Below are positions 23,401-34,900 of a stretch of DNA of 64,000 nucleotides, piece after piece. Numbering within the stretch: the stretch's first letter is position 1; each line of letters starts with the position of its first letter. The stretch is from Pseudeuparius sepicola (Eukaryota; Arthropoda; Insecta; Coleoptera; Anthribidae). The stretch lies in the NCBI GenBank assembly GCA_963920635.1, contig OY987303.1:21616175-21680174 (forward strand), written 5' to 3'. Under the pieces are notes generated by a model, which did no database searches, was not told the origin of the DNA, and saw only the letters and a list, made by a program, of their open reading frames with translations. A program made the position numbers and the translations under genes.

Positions 23401-25214
23401 TAGGGATTTTTTAGAAAAAAATTAATGCCGGTTTCTTATTTAGCGTTGTTGGAAACCCAAACGTACCAATTTGCATTACAAAATAGTAATAGTACCTCTC
23501 GAAATTTCAGCACTAAAACCAGCGTCCAGAGATATACTAATAATTCTCTAGACTTTGCTAAAACATCGTCTCAGTGGGCCATGAATTTAACTCACGAGGC
23601 ACCTGAATTATGCATTTAATGCCATTATTGAAGCATTATCCAACAAAAAAGTTTATGAAATCGAGCTAAACATAAAAATTTTACAGGGGTGGTCACTAAT
23701 TAAGTGGGACACTAAAAATTTTGAAACACCCTGTAGAGCTATGGTAATGCAAATTGGTACGTTTGGGTTTCGAACAACGCTGAATAAGAATCCGGCATTA
23801 ATTTTCCTCTAAAAAAATCCCTAATAATACCTACTTTTCGAAATTTCAGCACTAAAACACCGTCTCAGTGGACCATGAATTTACCGCACGAGGTACCTGA
23901 ATTATGCATTTGATGCCATTTTTAAAGCTCTATCCAACAAAAAAAAGTTTATGGAAATCGAGCCATAAATAAAAATTTTACAGGGGTGGTCAGTCCTTAA
24001 GTGGGACACACTGTATATGGGATTTTTTTTAATTTTTGAGTTGAATTGAAATTAATGCTGTGGGTAAGTCCTACATGTCCGTGAACTCAATATTCAAATA
24101 CAGAAAAAGTACCTCCCTGCACGAAGGTGGGTAAAAAAAATAAAAATACCCTCACGAACACTTGATTTTTTTTAATTTTTTGAGAAATGATATTTTTGTA
24201 AATTCTACACACCTCGCAAAATAATATTGAACCTTGTAGAGCAGGTACGGAGCATCTAGAAAATCGAATAGATCACAAATTCAGATCTATTTGGTTGAAC
24301 TATATTATGAAAATTCGAATTTTAATGCTACAGGTTTCAAAATATCTGAAAAAATAGTTATTTTCCTGCAGAAAGTGATGCTTCCTATGCGCGAGTGCAG
24401 TCAAGCAGTCTAGTTTGGAGAAGACCCTTTTTGCAAGGGCGCGTTTTGCAAGTTCTTATTACTTGAAAAAGTTAATGTCACTCAAGTAAGAGAGTGAGAC
24501 TTTTTATAAGTTGATTTACAAAAAATATTGATCGCATACAGGATACCTAATGCTAACATATCGACTATTATTGTGTATTTGGTAGTAATATAAATATGAG
24601 ATTATTGTGTAATGCAAATATGTTGTTTATGTATACACTGAACATAAAAAAATTCAAAAACATTTTTTGTTGCAGGGTTGCTTTCAAGAATATCTTCGAC
24701 ATGCTGAAACCAGGTGGTGATATTTTAGTGACTTTTCTGGCGAGCCACCCAATATACGAACTTTTCGAAAGAATCTCCCAAAATATAAAATGGGTCAAAT
24801 ACGGAAAAGGTTTGCCAATACCACCTTACTACAGATGTAAAAACCGTAAGGAATATTTGGAGAAAATACTGGCAGATGTTGGATTTACTGAATACGAATG
24901 CATCGTCGAAGACAGGACGTTCGAATTTGAAAGCTGTGATGTTTTGGAAAGTAAGGAATAATTAGGATTTTTTACGTAACTATCGATTTTACTAATAATA
25001 TTAATTTTTAGGGTCGATTGCTGCAGTGGACCCCATAAGAGCGCAACTACCCTCGACGGAATTAAAAAAATACAGCCAGGACATACTTGAAGAAATAAGA
25101 ACGCTGAAAAGCGTAAAATTAGAACCATGTATCAACAACAATCAGGAAAAAGTTACCGTGGAGTACAAATTATTCGTGGTGTATGCTCGCAGACCTCAAA
25201 ACGACAATAACTGA
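20424..25214 (+). CDS. Juvenile hormone acid methyltransferase-like, three exons
   Basis: Exons are 20424-20785, 24676-24950 and 25012-25214. All junctions are GT..AG, and the phases join to a 279-aa protein, the usual JHAMT length. JHAMT uses S-adenosylmethionine to methylate farnesoic or juvenile hormone acid, the end of hormone synthesis in the corpora allata. Visible features are Gln14 in SSMQHTDA, the SAM-binding motif LDVGAGDG (residues 39-45), AGD at 65-67, FSFYCLHWV with Trp116, and NIFDMLKPGGD after the first junction. Gln and Trp at these places are known substrate-site residues in the silkworm enzyme. Exon 1 is extremely GC-rich (48 of 60 bases in 20521-20580), while exons 2 and 3 are ordinary (24 of 60 in 24721-24780). 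Intron 1 (3.9 kb) is full of foldback elements. JHAMT paralogues are common, so the true hormone enzyme or a relative are both possible. Confidence 0.85.
21020..23207. mobile_element. Composite element in JHAMT intron 1
   Basis: A block at 21020-21110 (CACCCTTTTAAAATCTTTAT, then TTGTTGACTGATTTTAATA) reappears inverted at about 23125-23195, suggesting 2.2-kb foldback ends. It encloses the element at 21863-22536. The part at 21425-21700 is also shared with 50340-50590. Confidence 0.5.
21863..22536. mobile_element. Nested element with GGGTAATATGGAATA ends
   Basis: The left end TAGAGTAAGATCGGGTAATA is mirrored at the right end. The motif GGGTAATATGGAATA or its complement occurs several times inside, and near 22210-22250 it is inverted. 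No protein is encoded. Confidence 0.6.
23210..24013. mobile_element. TA-flanked foldback element, 804 bp
   Basis: Ends CAGTGTGTCCCACATAAGA and the complement of CAGTGTGTCCCACTTAAGG are flanked by TA. The arm block (GACCACCCCTGTAAAATTTT, CTCAGTGGGCCATG) appears three times, so one arm is partly duplicated. Confidence 0.75.
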
Positions 25215-25289
25215 TATAATATCAGGAATATAACTACTATATTAACACAGAACAAGTTTTTTGCAATCTAAGGCGACATAACTTACCTG

Positions 25290-26220
25290 CCAAGCCAGGA
25301 AAGTTCCCTTTTTCTGAATAGAGTAGCCAGGATAGGATATAGCACAGAAAATTCCATACCTACCTTTTTTCACCAATCAGAGGCTCGTTTTTTGCTTCGT
25401 TGTCATGGCAACTAAAAAAATTTCCGGAAATATTCTCACTTGCTCCAGGCAGCAGAAGGTTATTACAGCGGACATTTTTGACAGATGTCATTATTATAAT
25501 GTGACATTGTAGCATATACTCAACAAAAATGTTGATAATAATTTCGTTTAATTTACGTGTAGGTATATGGAATTTTCTTACCGAATCCCCCACGTTTTTG
25601 AATTAATATCCCGAAATATATATCGTCGATACGCGATTCGTGATAATTTTTAAAAAATTCGTGTACTCGAAAAATTTCCGGCAATAATTCAAGCACTAGG
25701 ACGATGACTAGTGAAAATTCGAAACCTACCTTTTTTGACCAATCAGAGGCTCGTTTTTTGCTTCGTTGTCATGGCTGGCAATTCAAAAAATTTCCGGAAA
25801 TATTCTCACTTGCTCTAGGCAGCAGGAGGTGATTACAGCCGAATTTTTTTTGATAAATGTCATTATTATAATGTGACATTGTAACAATAGATACCCGACA
25901 AAAATTTTGATAGAAATTTCGTTTAATTTACGTGTAGGTATGGAATTTTCTTACCGAATCCCCCACGTTCTTGAATTAATATCAGGAAATTTTTCTCTAA
26001 CACGAATTTTTTAAGAAAATTCGTGTTAGAGAAAAATTTCCGGCAATAATTCAAGCACTAGGGCGATTACTAGTGAAAATTCCATACCTACCTTTTATGA
26101 CCAATCAGAGGCTCGTTTTTTGCTTCGTTGTCATGGCAACTGAAAAAATTTCCGGAAACATTTTCGAAAAATTTCCGGCAATAATTCAAGCATTAGGGCA
26201 ATTACTAGTGAAAAATTTGT
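25290..26220 (+). repeat. Tandem array, about 365-bp unit, 2.5 copies
   Basis: The landmark CCAATCAGAGGCTCGTTTTT recurs near 25374, 25740 and 26101, with GTAGGTATGGAATTTTCTTA and AATTTCCGGCAATAATTCAA blocks in each unit. The array begins about 80 bp after the JHAMT stop codon and includes a 57-bp palindrome (25985-26041). No AATAAA for the gene is obvious before it. Confidence 0.8.
25985..26041. repeat. 57-bp near-perfect palindrome inside the tandem array
   Basis: Arms GGAAATTTTTCTCTAACACG and its exact complement surround a few A/T bases. The other array units have a different, less symmetric sequence at this place, so the palindrome is specific to this unit. Confidence 0.8.
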
Positions 26221-27257
26221 TTCACCCTTATAAAGCACTTTAGCTAGTGGTGACCTTCTTCCTATATCTCGTGAAGTATTGAAGTTAAAAAAAACTTCAT
26301 AAGAGAAAGTTGTAGAGAATGTAATAATGTACACATAAGAAAAAAAAATGCAAAAAAATGTTTGCAAAACCACCCCTATTGCGGGGTTGGTAACACGACT
26401 TCGATGGTGATTTTTTGGGGTTATACTCAGGACGCGCTACCCACAACCAACCCTAAAAATATCTACCTGATAAGAATCTTTTTCTACCTCTATAAAAAAA
26501 TGACAATTTTCTTGGACTACTATATTAACAGAATTATTATTATTGTGAGACCAGGGTGGTCCAATTTAAGTGCGCAGTGGCTGCTACTTTGGCTAAAAGC
26601 TAAAAATAATTCAGAACTAAGATTGTGGAATTTTATGAGGAATCAGAACCTAATTTCAGACTTATACGGGAGATTATCGTCTAATAGATATTAAAAAAAA
26701 ACTGAAAAAGTCGAAGGCGAATTTTATCACGCAGCTTTACTAATGAGCAAAGTACGGGAAGTTCCCTAAAAATTACAGTTTTAATTTCCGGCTTCCGGTG
26801 TTTAGGGAAGTGAGTATCATTTTGCCGTTTTGCCCTGTATAATTTCGGGTCAGTTGGATACTTCCTGTCCTCAATCCTGAAATATAAAATATGTAGTTTT
26901 ACGTGGTTGTGGTTCCAAATAACTTCTTAATAAATTATTTTTTCATTACTCCTACACCCCTACACCACGATCCGGCTATAACGCATACCAAATTTGATTG
27001 AAATATCCGTGCTAGGTACCAAAAAAACTACCTAAGTTGTAGCGCGCGATCTTCGAAGTATAATAAATTCTCGAAGCAAATCAGTTTTGAATAGGCAGAA
27101 TAAAGTGGTGAATCAAATTTAATATTTTTGAGCTTTTCGATAATTATTATTATTATTACTCGAATTCCAGGAAACCCTGTGTAAATTCTAGCATAAAATT
27201 TATTTATTGTTGCTTTAATTATTGTTATGCTGTTATAGAATTTTCTGATGTAAATTA
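26221..27257. other. Intergenic stretch, no gene recognised
   Basis: A 110-residue frame at 26362-26694 has no known motif. The phrase GAGACCAGGGTGGTCCAATT suggests transposon debris. Nothing further can be supported. Confidence 0.35.
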
Positions 27258-27887
27258 TACAGGGTGAGTTTTCTTCGATGCCCACTATGGGGATCTCGGA
27301 AACTAGCAGAGCTAGAACAAAGGTTAAATGGGGAAAGAATTGCAGTTTTGAATGCTCAATCTAATGCCCATTTCGGATTTTTAAAAAAGTTCATGGCTCA
27401 CTAGATATTTTGAAAAGAGTGATTTTTGCTATTTCATCAGATCTCTGTAGCTCCGTTATTTCTGATTATACAGAAAAACTGTAGAGACAAAAATTGTAGA
27501 TAATTTTGGACTTAATAAGATAATCTAATTTAATCCAATTTTTTTTGTTGTTTGTGATTTTTGAGATATGACATAAACCTTTGTTTTTTAAATGTAAATC
27601 ATAGCTGGCTGTGACCTTATTAAATCGGCCATTTTTTGAGCTTTCCAAAGATATAATACTCGACATAGTTATTATAAAAAAATAAAAGAGCTATGGCTAA
27701 TTTTCTGATCTTTTTTTTAAATTTTCACATATAGTAAGCCATGGAATATTTTCATAATTATGTTCTATTTTATAATAAGACATAGGTACTTCAAACTTTC
27801 AAATTTTTTTATTTAAGAAATTACCTAGATCAGCTCTATCCAAATAGTTGGATAGGGAGAAATAGACCTACTTCCTGGCAGCCCCGA

Positions 27888-28098
27888 TCCCCCGATTTGT
27901 CTGTTCTGGATTTCTTTTTGTGGGGAACAGTACAAAATAAAGTATGAGCCACAGAAAATATACGCTACTAGCGTATATTTTCTGTGGTATGAGCGTTGAC
28001 TGAAGGTTTAGGGTATGAGACAATTGCTGAATTAAGAGCAGCTGTTTTAGAAGCAATTGCCAGTATTGACAGGCGCTCTCTAAAAAGATGCAATATTT
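27888..28098 (+). pseudogene. Mariner-like transposase fragment split by a 37-bp palindrome
   Basis: Before the insertion one reads PDLSVLDFFLWGTVQNKV, the classic mariner/Tc1 C-terminal block. After it the homology resumes as IAELRAAVLEAIASIDRRSL. The stop and interruption come from the palindromic insertion 27950-27986. The N-terminus and most of the catalytic domain are missing. Confidence 0.75.
27950..27986. mobile_element. 37-bp palindromic micro-element with 8-bp TSD
   Basis: Two 18-bp arms CACAGAAAATATACGCTA and their exact complement surround one central base. The identical octamer GTATGAGC flanks both sides (27942-27949, 27987-27994). CA..TG ends and an 8-bp duplication are hAT-like. 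It interrupts a transposase remnant, so it arrived later. Confidence 0.88.
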
Positions 28099-28976
28099 GC
28101 ATAAATAATAATGGTGGATGGTGGATTATTTATTATTTGAACACCTTTTTTATTTTAAAAGGTGACCTTTTAAAATAATAATAATTTGAATTTGAGTTTT
28201 TTCATTTTTGTTTTATTGTGTTACATTTTGTTACCAGCTAAAAAAGAAAATATTAGAAAGTTTGAAGTATGTCTAATTATAAAATAGAACGTAATGTCAA
28301 TACTGGCAATTGCTCATACTTTATTTTGTACTGTTCCCCACAATAGGTCTATTTCTCCCTATCCAACTATTTGAATAGAGCTGATCTAGGTAATTTCTTA
28401 CGGGCAAATAATTATGTGGTGGAGCTAAATCATGATATGTTTTATTTTGTTACATTTTGTTACCAGCTAAAAATAAAGTATTTGAAAGTTTGAAGTATGT
28501 CTTATTATAAAATAGAACGTAATTATGAAAATATTTCATGGCTGACTAGGTGAAAATTAAAAAAAATCAGAAAATTAGCCATAGCTCATTTATTTTTTAT
28601 AATAACTATGCCGAGTATTATATCTTTGGAAAGCTCAACAAATGGCCGATTTGATAAGGTCACAGCCAACTATGATTTACATTTAAAAAACACAAGTTTA
28701 TGTCATATCTCAAAAATCACAAACAACATAAAAATTGGATAAAATTATCTTATTAAGCCCAAAATTATCTACAATTTTTGTTTCTACAGTTTTTCTGTAT
28801 GATCAGAAATAACGGAGCTACAGAGATGTGATGAAATAGCAAACAACTTTTTTAAAAATCCAAAAGGGTCATTAGATTGAGCATTCAAAACTGCAATTCT
28901 TTCCCCATTTAACCTTTGTTCTAGCTCTCCTAGTTTCCGAGATCCCCATAGTGGGCGTCGAAAAAAACTCACCCTG

Positions 28977-29697
28977 TATATATGTAAGTTTATTTTTGTA
29001 ATAAAATGTAAAAATCATTAGCATTTTTATGAATCTGTTCTTGGGTTGAACTACAGAAAATCTAGCCTACTTGCCATGGACTTGAACTGCCGTTCAAAGG
29101 CTCCAATGAGTGCGATCTCTAATAATATTGCCTAGCTGCTTGGTCAGAAAGAATTTTTTTTTGTTGATTTTGACTGGATACTATATATCGTCCAAATCAC
29201 AGAGCACTGGAGTTGGGGTTGGAAAAGTTTTGAAGAGCGTTTCTGTGAGGGTGATACTCAAGACTCATTTTAGGTCGTTGAAGCGACTACACTTCTAAAA
29301 AAAGCCGTTATCTTCTACAGTGATTTTTAATTTTTTCACAATCAGGGCTGAAGAAGTCAAAATACGAGTATATTGAGTTTATAAAAATTCTAAATGTAGG
29401 TATTATCCTGATACCCAGTGATCTATGGATCTATATTATGGAAAAATTATGTTAAATAGACCATAAAAACACACTGTGGGGAAAACAGTCATAATAATAA
29501 GTATATTATACTAATAAACAAAAGGTCCTACAGTATCTGGACTTTAAAACAAAAGTGACAATTTACTACTCTTGAAAAGTAACAAGTACCTATCTACAAT
29601 TTTTGTCAAGTATACTGCTTAATTCCAATATGAATCTGGAATTGATCATGTATGCAGATTGATGATCTTTAGTTTTCTTCTTGAAAATACCCATTAT
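28977..29697. other. Intergenic stretch, no gene recognised
   Basis: No exon, RNA or complete transposon is recognised. Confidence 0.35.
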
Positions 29698-30300
29698 TGC
29701 TATTTCTTATAGATGGCAAATGACCGAGCATTTATGATTTTGAGCAGGTCACTTTTAAAAGTGACCGCCGAGACCTCAAGCATTTATGGCAATTTTTAAA
29801 AATGGTGCCATTGGATTGCTTGTGAAAATACCTTTAAAAAAAGACCCCATATGTATGACTTTTGATTAAAAAAGTATAACAGAAGAGATAAGGTAAAAAA
29901 ATAAAAATATAAAATATGTAGGTACCTATCATTTCTAGTTACAGACATATTTAGAAGACCCAAGGCGTTGGTACATGTAGTATGTATTTACCTAGGCACA
30001 GAATATCTAGCTATGCTAGGTTAGTTAGGTTAGAAATAAATAAAATATTCAAATATTCTTGAAATAAAGTAGATAATAAATGTTCATAAGTTACTAAAAA
30101 TTCTTATTAATGTTATAACTGACCACCATAAATGCTCATAATTCTCTAACTGACCACATTTATATAAATGATCATAAATTCTCCAAAATTGCCGGTCAGT
30201 AACCAAAAATGACCAGACACTTTTAAAAATGACCTGCTAATAAATGCTCAAAATGATTCTGCTTTATAAATGCTCCAGCCATCTATAATATTTCTTATAT
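29698..30300. mobile_element. Element with inverted ATAGATGGC-type ends and AGCATTTAT repeats
   Basis: The left side (TTATAGATGGCAAATGACC, GAGCATTTATGATTTTGAGC, CAGGTCACTTTTAAAAGTG) returns inverted on the right (30180-30300). The nonamer AGCATTTAT or its complement recurs throughout. Exact ends are uncertain. Confidence 0.55.
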
Positions 30301-30712
30301 CTTTTGACACACAAGTAGATGTGTGTATACTACATAACTTTAGCAAAAATATCACTTAAACAACTTTATCCCTGGTTTAAATTTTAAACGAAATGCCACA
30401 AACAAAATCTGTTGTAATGAACTGGACAGACAAAATTGTAGTACCTATCAACATAAACATTAGTGCAAAAACTATCTGGGTGACGGGAAAAACTATCTAG
30501 TTAAACTTACAAAGTCTATTATACATATAGATTTTCATGGAAAAACTAAACGTAAACACATGCAATATTTAGTGGATATTGCACATAGAGAGTTTCCTGT
30601 GGAATAACCCTAAAGGTTTAACCCAATGTTCACGTTGCTACTGGAACCCTATTTTTACAATTTTACTTTGAAATATGTTAGGTAGTGTCTTAGTGTCCCT
30701 ACAATAATAGAA

Positions 30713-30749
30713 CAGAAAATATAGCTTGCCCTAAGCTAAATTTTCTGTG
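30713..30749. repeat. Relative of the palindromic micro-element
   Basis: Arms CAGAAAATATAGCTT and AAGCTAAATTTTCTG (one mismatch) surround GCCCT. It shares the CAGAAAATATA end with 27950-27986. No target duplication is clear. Confidence 0.6.
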
Positions 30750-31769
30750 ATGACCAACTATTTAAAATTCGAAAATGCCAAAGAATATAATAGGTCACTG
30801 TCTGAGGCATACTTCATCTAAACTTCTGGTGGATGGAGGAGGCCATCTTTGAATCTTTAAAATTGCATATGGGAACTGGAAAAGCACAGTGGTACCAGAA
30901 GGGCATATTATAGAAGAAAGTACAGTATTATTAAACTGTAATGCACAAAGTATTGCCAGTTCCGTAAATTCAAAACTTGTAGTGAAAAATAGCAAAAATA
31001 CTTCTTTCAATATTCTGTAATCAAATGTGAAAGTTACAAAATGCAGTTTTATTTGTACAAATCATTAATATTTACTGTTTGTACTTGATTATAATTTTGG
31101 CAGAACAGGTATTTGCACTCAGTACTTAAATACTTTTTGTTTCATTATAAAAACGCATTTTTCTTGGTGAACATTAATTTTGAGAATTTATTTATAGAAA
31201 GTGTAATTGCAATAAATAATAAAATATATTTGTTAAAGGTTTGTTTGCATATTTCGTATCTTAACAACAACAGATACTGAGAGCTATGTTCCCAGAGCAA
31301 TCCCGAACCAGTTCCGAACACTAGTGATCGACAATACCATCGGTGTTTGAATTTTAAAATTTCTTTGAACCAATCACATTAATGGTAATAATGGTTACTA
31401 GTTCAGAACCTATACTATAATAATGAAGTGAAAAATAAAATATATTATTTGCTTAGTTGCACATTTATTTTGTAGTAGATTAATACAATTTTTTACTTCA
31501 CACTTCAGTTCTAAGCACACAGAGATGCTACATTTTAGTCTTCTAATTTAGTACATTGCAACTAAATAAATATAATATTATATGGAAGAGATGTGTTTCG
31601 TTAAAACAGTGACAGACTATTAGAGATCATTGCTTTTTTGGTATAGATATTTATAAAATGGAGATACGCTAGATATAGGTATGATATAATTTAATGAATT
31701 TATAGTCTGAAATAAATATACACCGATCTGTCATGCAGTTTATGTTCTTAATATCAGTCAAAAAAATCG
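30750..31769. other. AT-rich stretch downstream of TMEM62-like gene
   Basis: No exon or recognised element. It contains long A/T runs and a 71-residue minus-strand frame (30795-31010) without known motifs. Confidence 0.35.
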
Positions 31770-31775
31770 TTTATT
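31770..31775 (-). other. Polyadenylation signal of the TMEM62-like gene
   Basis: AATAAA on the minus strand lies 223 bp after the stop codon at 31998-32000. It is the first candidate downstream in the transcript. Confidence 0.5.
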
Positions 31776-31997
31776 AAAAACATCTTTTAATATAATATAA
31801 TAATATGACAAATATCGATTAAAAACTTGAGTAGATACATAAAATTTAAAAAAATCAACATCAACCGACAGAACATTACTACCAAAGACACTCCAAGGAC
31901 ACAGCCAAGTTGCTTCACTTCCACAACCACTCTTTTCTTCACATTGGTCACAATGGGCTCTACTCAAACATTCAGTTGCCCTTTTCGACTTTTTCAT

Positions 31998-34900
31998 CTA
32001 TACTCCTGTCACTTGAACTTGGATCCAACTTCTTGTTACACAGCTCTGCCACTTTCCTACAAAGAAATAATAACCATCTTTCCAAACAGACCTAATTTCC
32101 CACCTTGTACACCCTTCAGGAAGATTTAAAACCATGTAGTACAAAACGGCAGCCAATACCAATGACCATGTCCTCAAAAATCCCAAAATAAATGCCAAGG
32201 TGCCATAAGCCAGCCAAAACAAGTAGGCCATGATAACTTGTATAATGAAGACGATTGAAAAAGGCAGGTGATTTTGTATCGCACGCCATATTGATCGTTT
32301 CTTGTTCGACTTTAACATCAAGTGCTTAAACCTGATTTAAGTTTAGGAAATTGGTTAAACGGAACAAAAATAGACTTACCTTCGATCTATACCACTCACT
32401 AGGATAAATGTCAGAGGTATTTGGAATGTTATCATCTGAAAAATAGAGATCCAAAAAATCAATTATATGTTGTTTCATGCAATATCTTTATAAATGAGCA
32501 AAATAAGTCGCAGCAGCAAACAAGTTAATTCTATGCATATGTATGCCATGGAAGTTAAATACTGTTCTGTGGTTGTTTTTCTTTTGACAGCAGGGCTACA
32601 TATACAGTGTTCGGCAGAAAGTATGCACCACATGAGATTTTTTTATTTTACATTTATCTGAAAATTTTATTCATCATAAAAGTTTGTGCATTCCAACAAA
32701 CTCAAAAACCTATCTCATTTCATATACGGGGGAGGTTTAAAAATATGAAATACATATTTATAATTTTAGGAAAAATATGTATTATGAAAACTTGTTTAGA
32801 ATTTAAAGGTAAGCCCAACAATGAAGTTTCAAGTTTCTATTCCATAAAACACCTTTTCGGCATTTTTTATGATCACCTCATATAGAAAATAAAACCACTT
32901 TATTTAATACCACAGAAAAAATAGTTCCACAATAGAAAGCTCCTTAACACTACCTGTCAAATGTACTCCAACTTTAGACTCCAGAAACAAGCAGATTGCA
33001 TTTCTTAATGAAATGATATTTTCCTAAAATATAATCTTCCCAATTTGTAGATTAGCCAACATCTAATAGTGGACCTCAATATCAATTCATTTGGAAAATA
33101 TTAAGCTTAAAAGTTGGAGTGCATTGGAGTCCGTTGGACCTCAATATCAATTCATTTGGAAAATATTAAGCTTAAAAGTTGGAGTCCATTTGACATAAAA
33201 GTGCCATAAAAATTAATTTGTTTGAACAGTAGTTATGGTCTATGGCTTCTGCAAAATAAAAACGAAAAAATACTAATTTTTCGCGTTCCAAAATTCGAAA
33301 AATAAAACTTTCACATATCACTTTTAAATGTTACCGATGAATTGTATGTTCAAAATTAGGAAAAAATGCCAAATGAGCATTGGGTAAAACATCATTGGTT
33401 TTCTTGAAGAAAGGCATCAAAATTTTGTCCATTTCTAACTGTTCCATTTTGAAAGCAAAAATATTTTGGTAATTTTTTTATCACTTTAAATAGTACAATT
33501 AATCTGTAAAATTTAAAAGCGGCAGTGGAAATTTTACTTTTTGAATTTTGGAGTTAACAGGTGTTTTGGGGCACATTTTGCCAATTTAAATGCAAACAGT
33601 TGATTTTATCGTTATGAAACAAGAGTACACTTTTGTTGCAAAATGAAAAGATGCATTAAAATAATAAACCTGCAAGACCAATAAGATAAGCTTAAAAAAA
33701 AAGTAAAACCCATTGTCTTACTCTGCCCCTCTGCTTCTGGGCAATGGGAATAAATTGTTTTTACATGAAAATTGTTGCACTTCAGTGACAAAAGGACTGC
33801 ACCAAGTTCCATTAAAATTGCATAACTTCTGTAGAAGTTATTGCGAAAAATATGTTTTAAAATTGTACCTTTATTACCCAGTATCTTTTTTATTATGCAT
33901 TTTTGGACCCATGTTTACAGTAAACTTTTTGTTTAAAATAACATTTTCTACCTGCCATATTACGTTGGCACCATAATTTAGAAACACCCTGTATTATTGT
34001 ATATTATGCCATGAGCATTTAAAGATAGCATATTGAGACATGAGATATCGGTAAATTCAATTTAATTTTTTTAGATAAATCACAAAACAAACCTATTCAT
34101 CTTATTTTTGTCTCTCCAATCCATAAACTGAAACTAAACTATTGCTCGTATGTTTTTGCTGATTTTACGAGTAATAAATTTTTTGCGATAAATTCTCGAT
34201 TTCACTCCCACTATACCACATTTTCAATTTTCACCGCAAAAAGCTAAAATTGTAATAATTTCCTGAGTAAACAGTAACTATCAGAGTTGATACTTTATCT
34301 CTCATGGTCATGGCAATCTATGTTATTGACCACACAGAAAAATCTCGCTTGACTGGTAAATACCAGTCTTGATTATTTCTAACCTGCAAAAATCCATATG
34401 CGTATGTAAACGATCCAGGTAGATATGCTCCGTGGACAAAGATGCCCCAGGAGAATATTATTCCGATATGATCTTCAACGATATAACCTATCGACCATGG
34501 CCCCCATGCCAAATATATGGGGTACAATACCATAGGCCAAAAAACTCGATCAACAGTTGAGAGTATCCAAATTTTTCGCACTAAATTTCGTGAACAGCTG
34601 CCAGCCAGCCTTGGTTTCGGCAATTTCCCAGCTAAAACATGTTGCAAAATATATGAGCTGGCACAAAATGTCAAAACTTACCTATAACTAATTTGTGTAT
34701 GAGTCTGGTCACTATAAGCGGAAGAACATATAAGATGATTGTAGTAACAAACATTACCTGAAACTAGAAGACAATATGATGAAAATTGAAATTCTTGATA
34801 AATGGCTAATAACTTACCAATTGGCTAGCATTTGACATTAAAGCCAATCTTGGCAAAACGTCAAATTCCAACCTTGTTCCATCGATAGAAAATGGTTGTT

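Larger units (their letters stand above)
27260..28976. mobile_element. 1.7-kb TA-flanked foldback carrying mariner remnants
   Basis: Ends CAGGGTGAGTTTTCTTCGAT and the near-complement at 28957-28976 are flanked by TA. The outer arms (about 27260-27760 against 28540-28976) and inner arms (27750-27950 against 28290-28420) both pair. The left inner arm holds a mariner-like transposase fragment; the right arm carries the inverted counterpart with a deletion. Confidence 0.85.
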
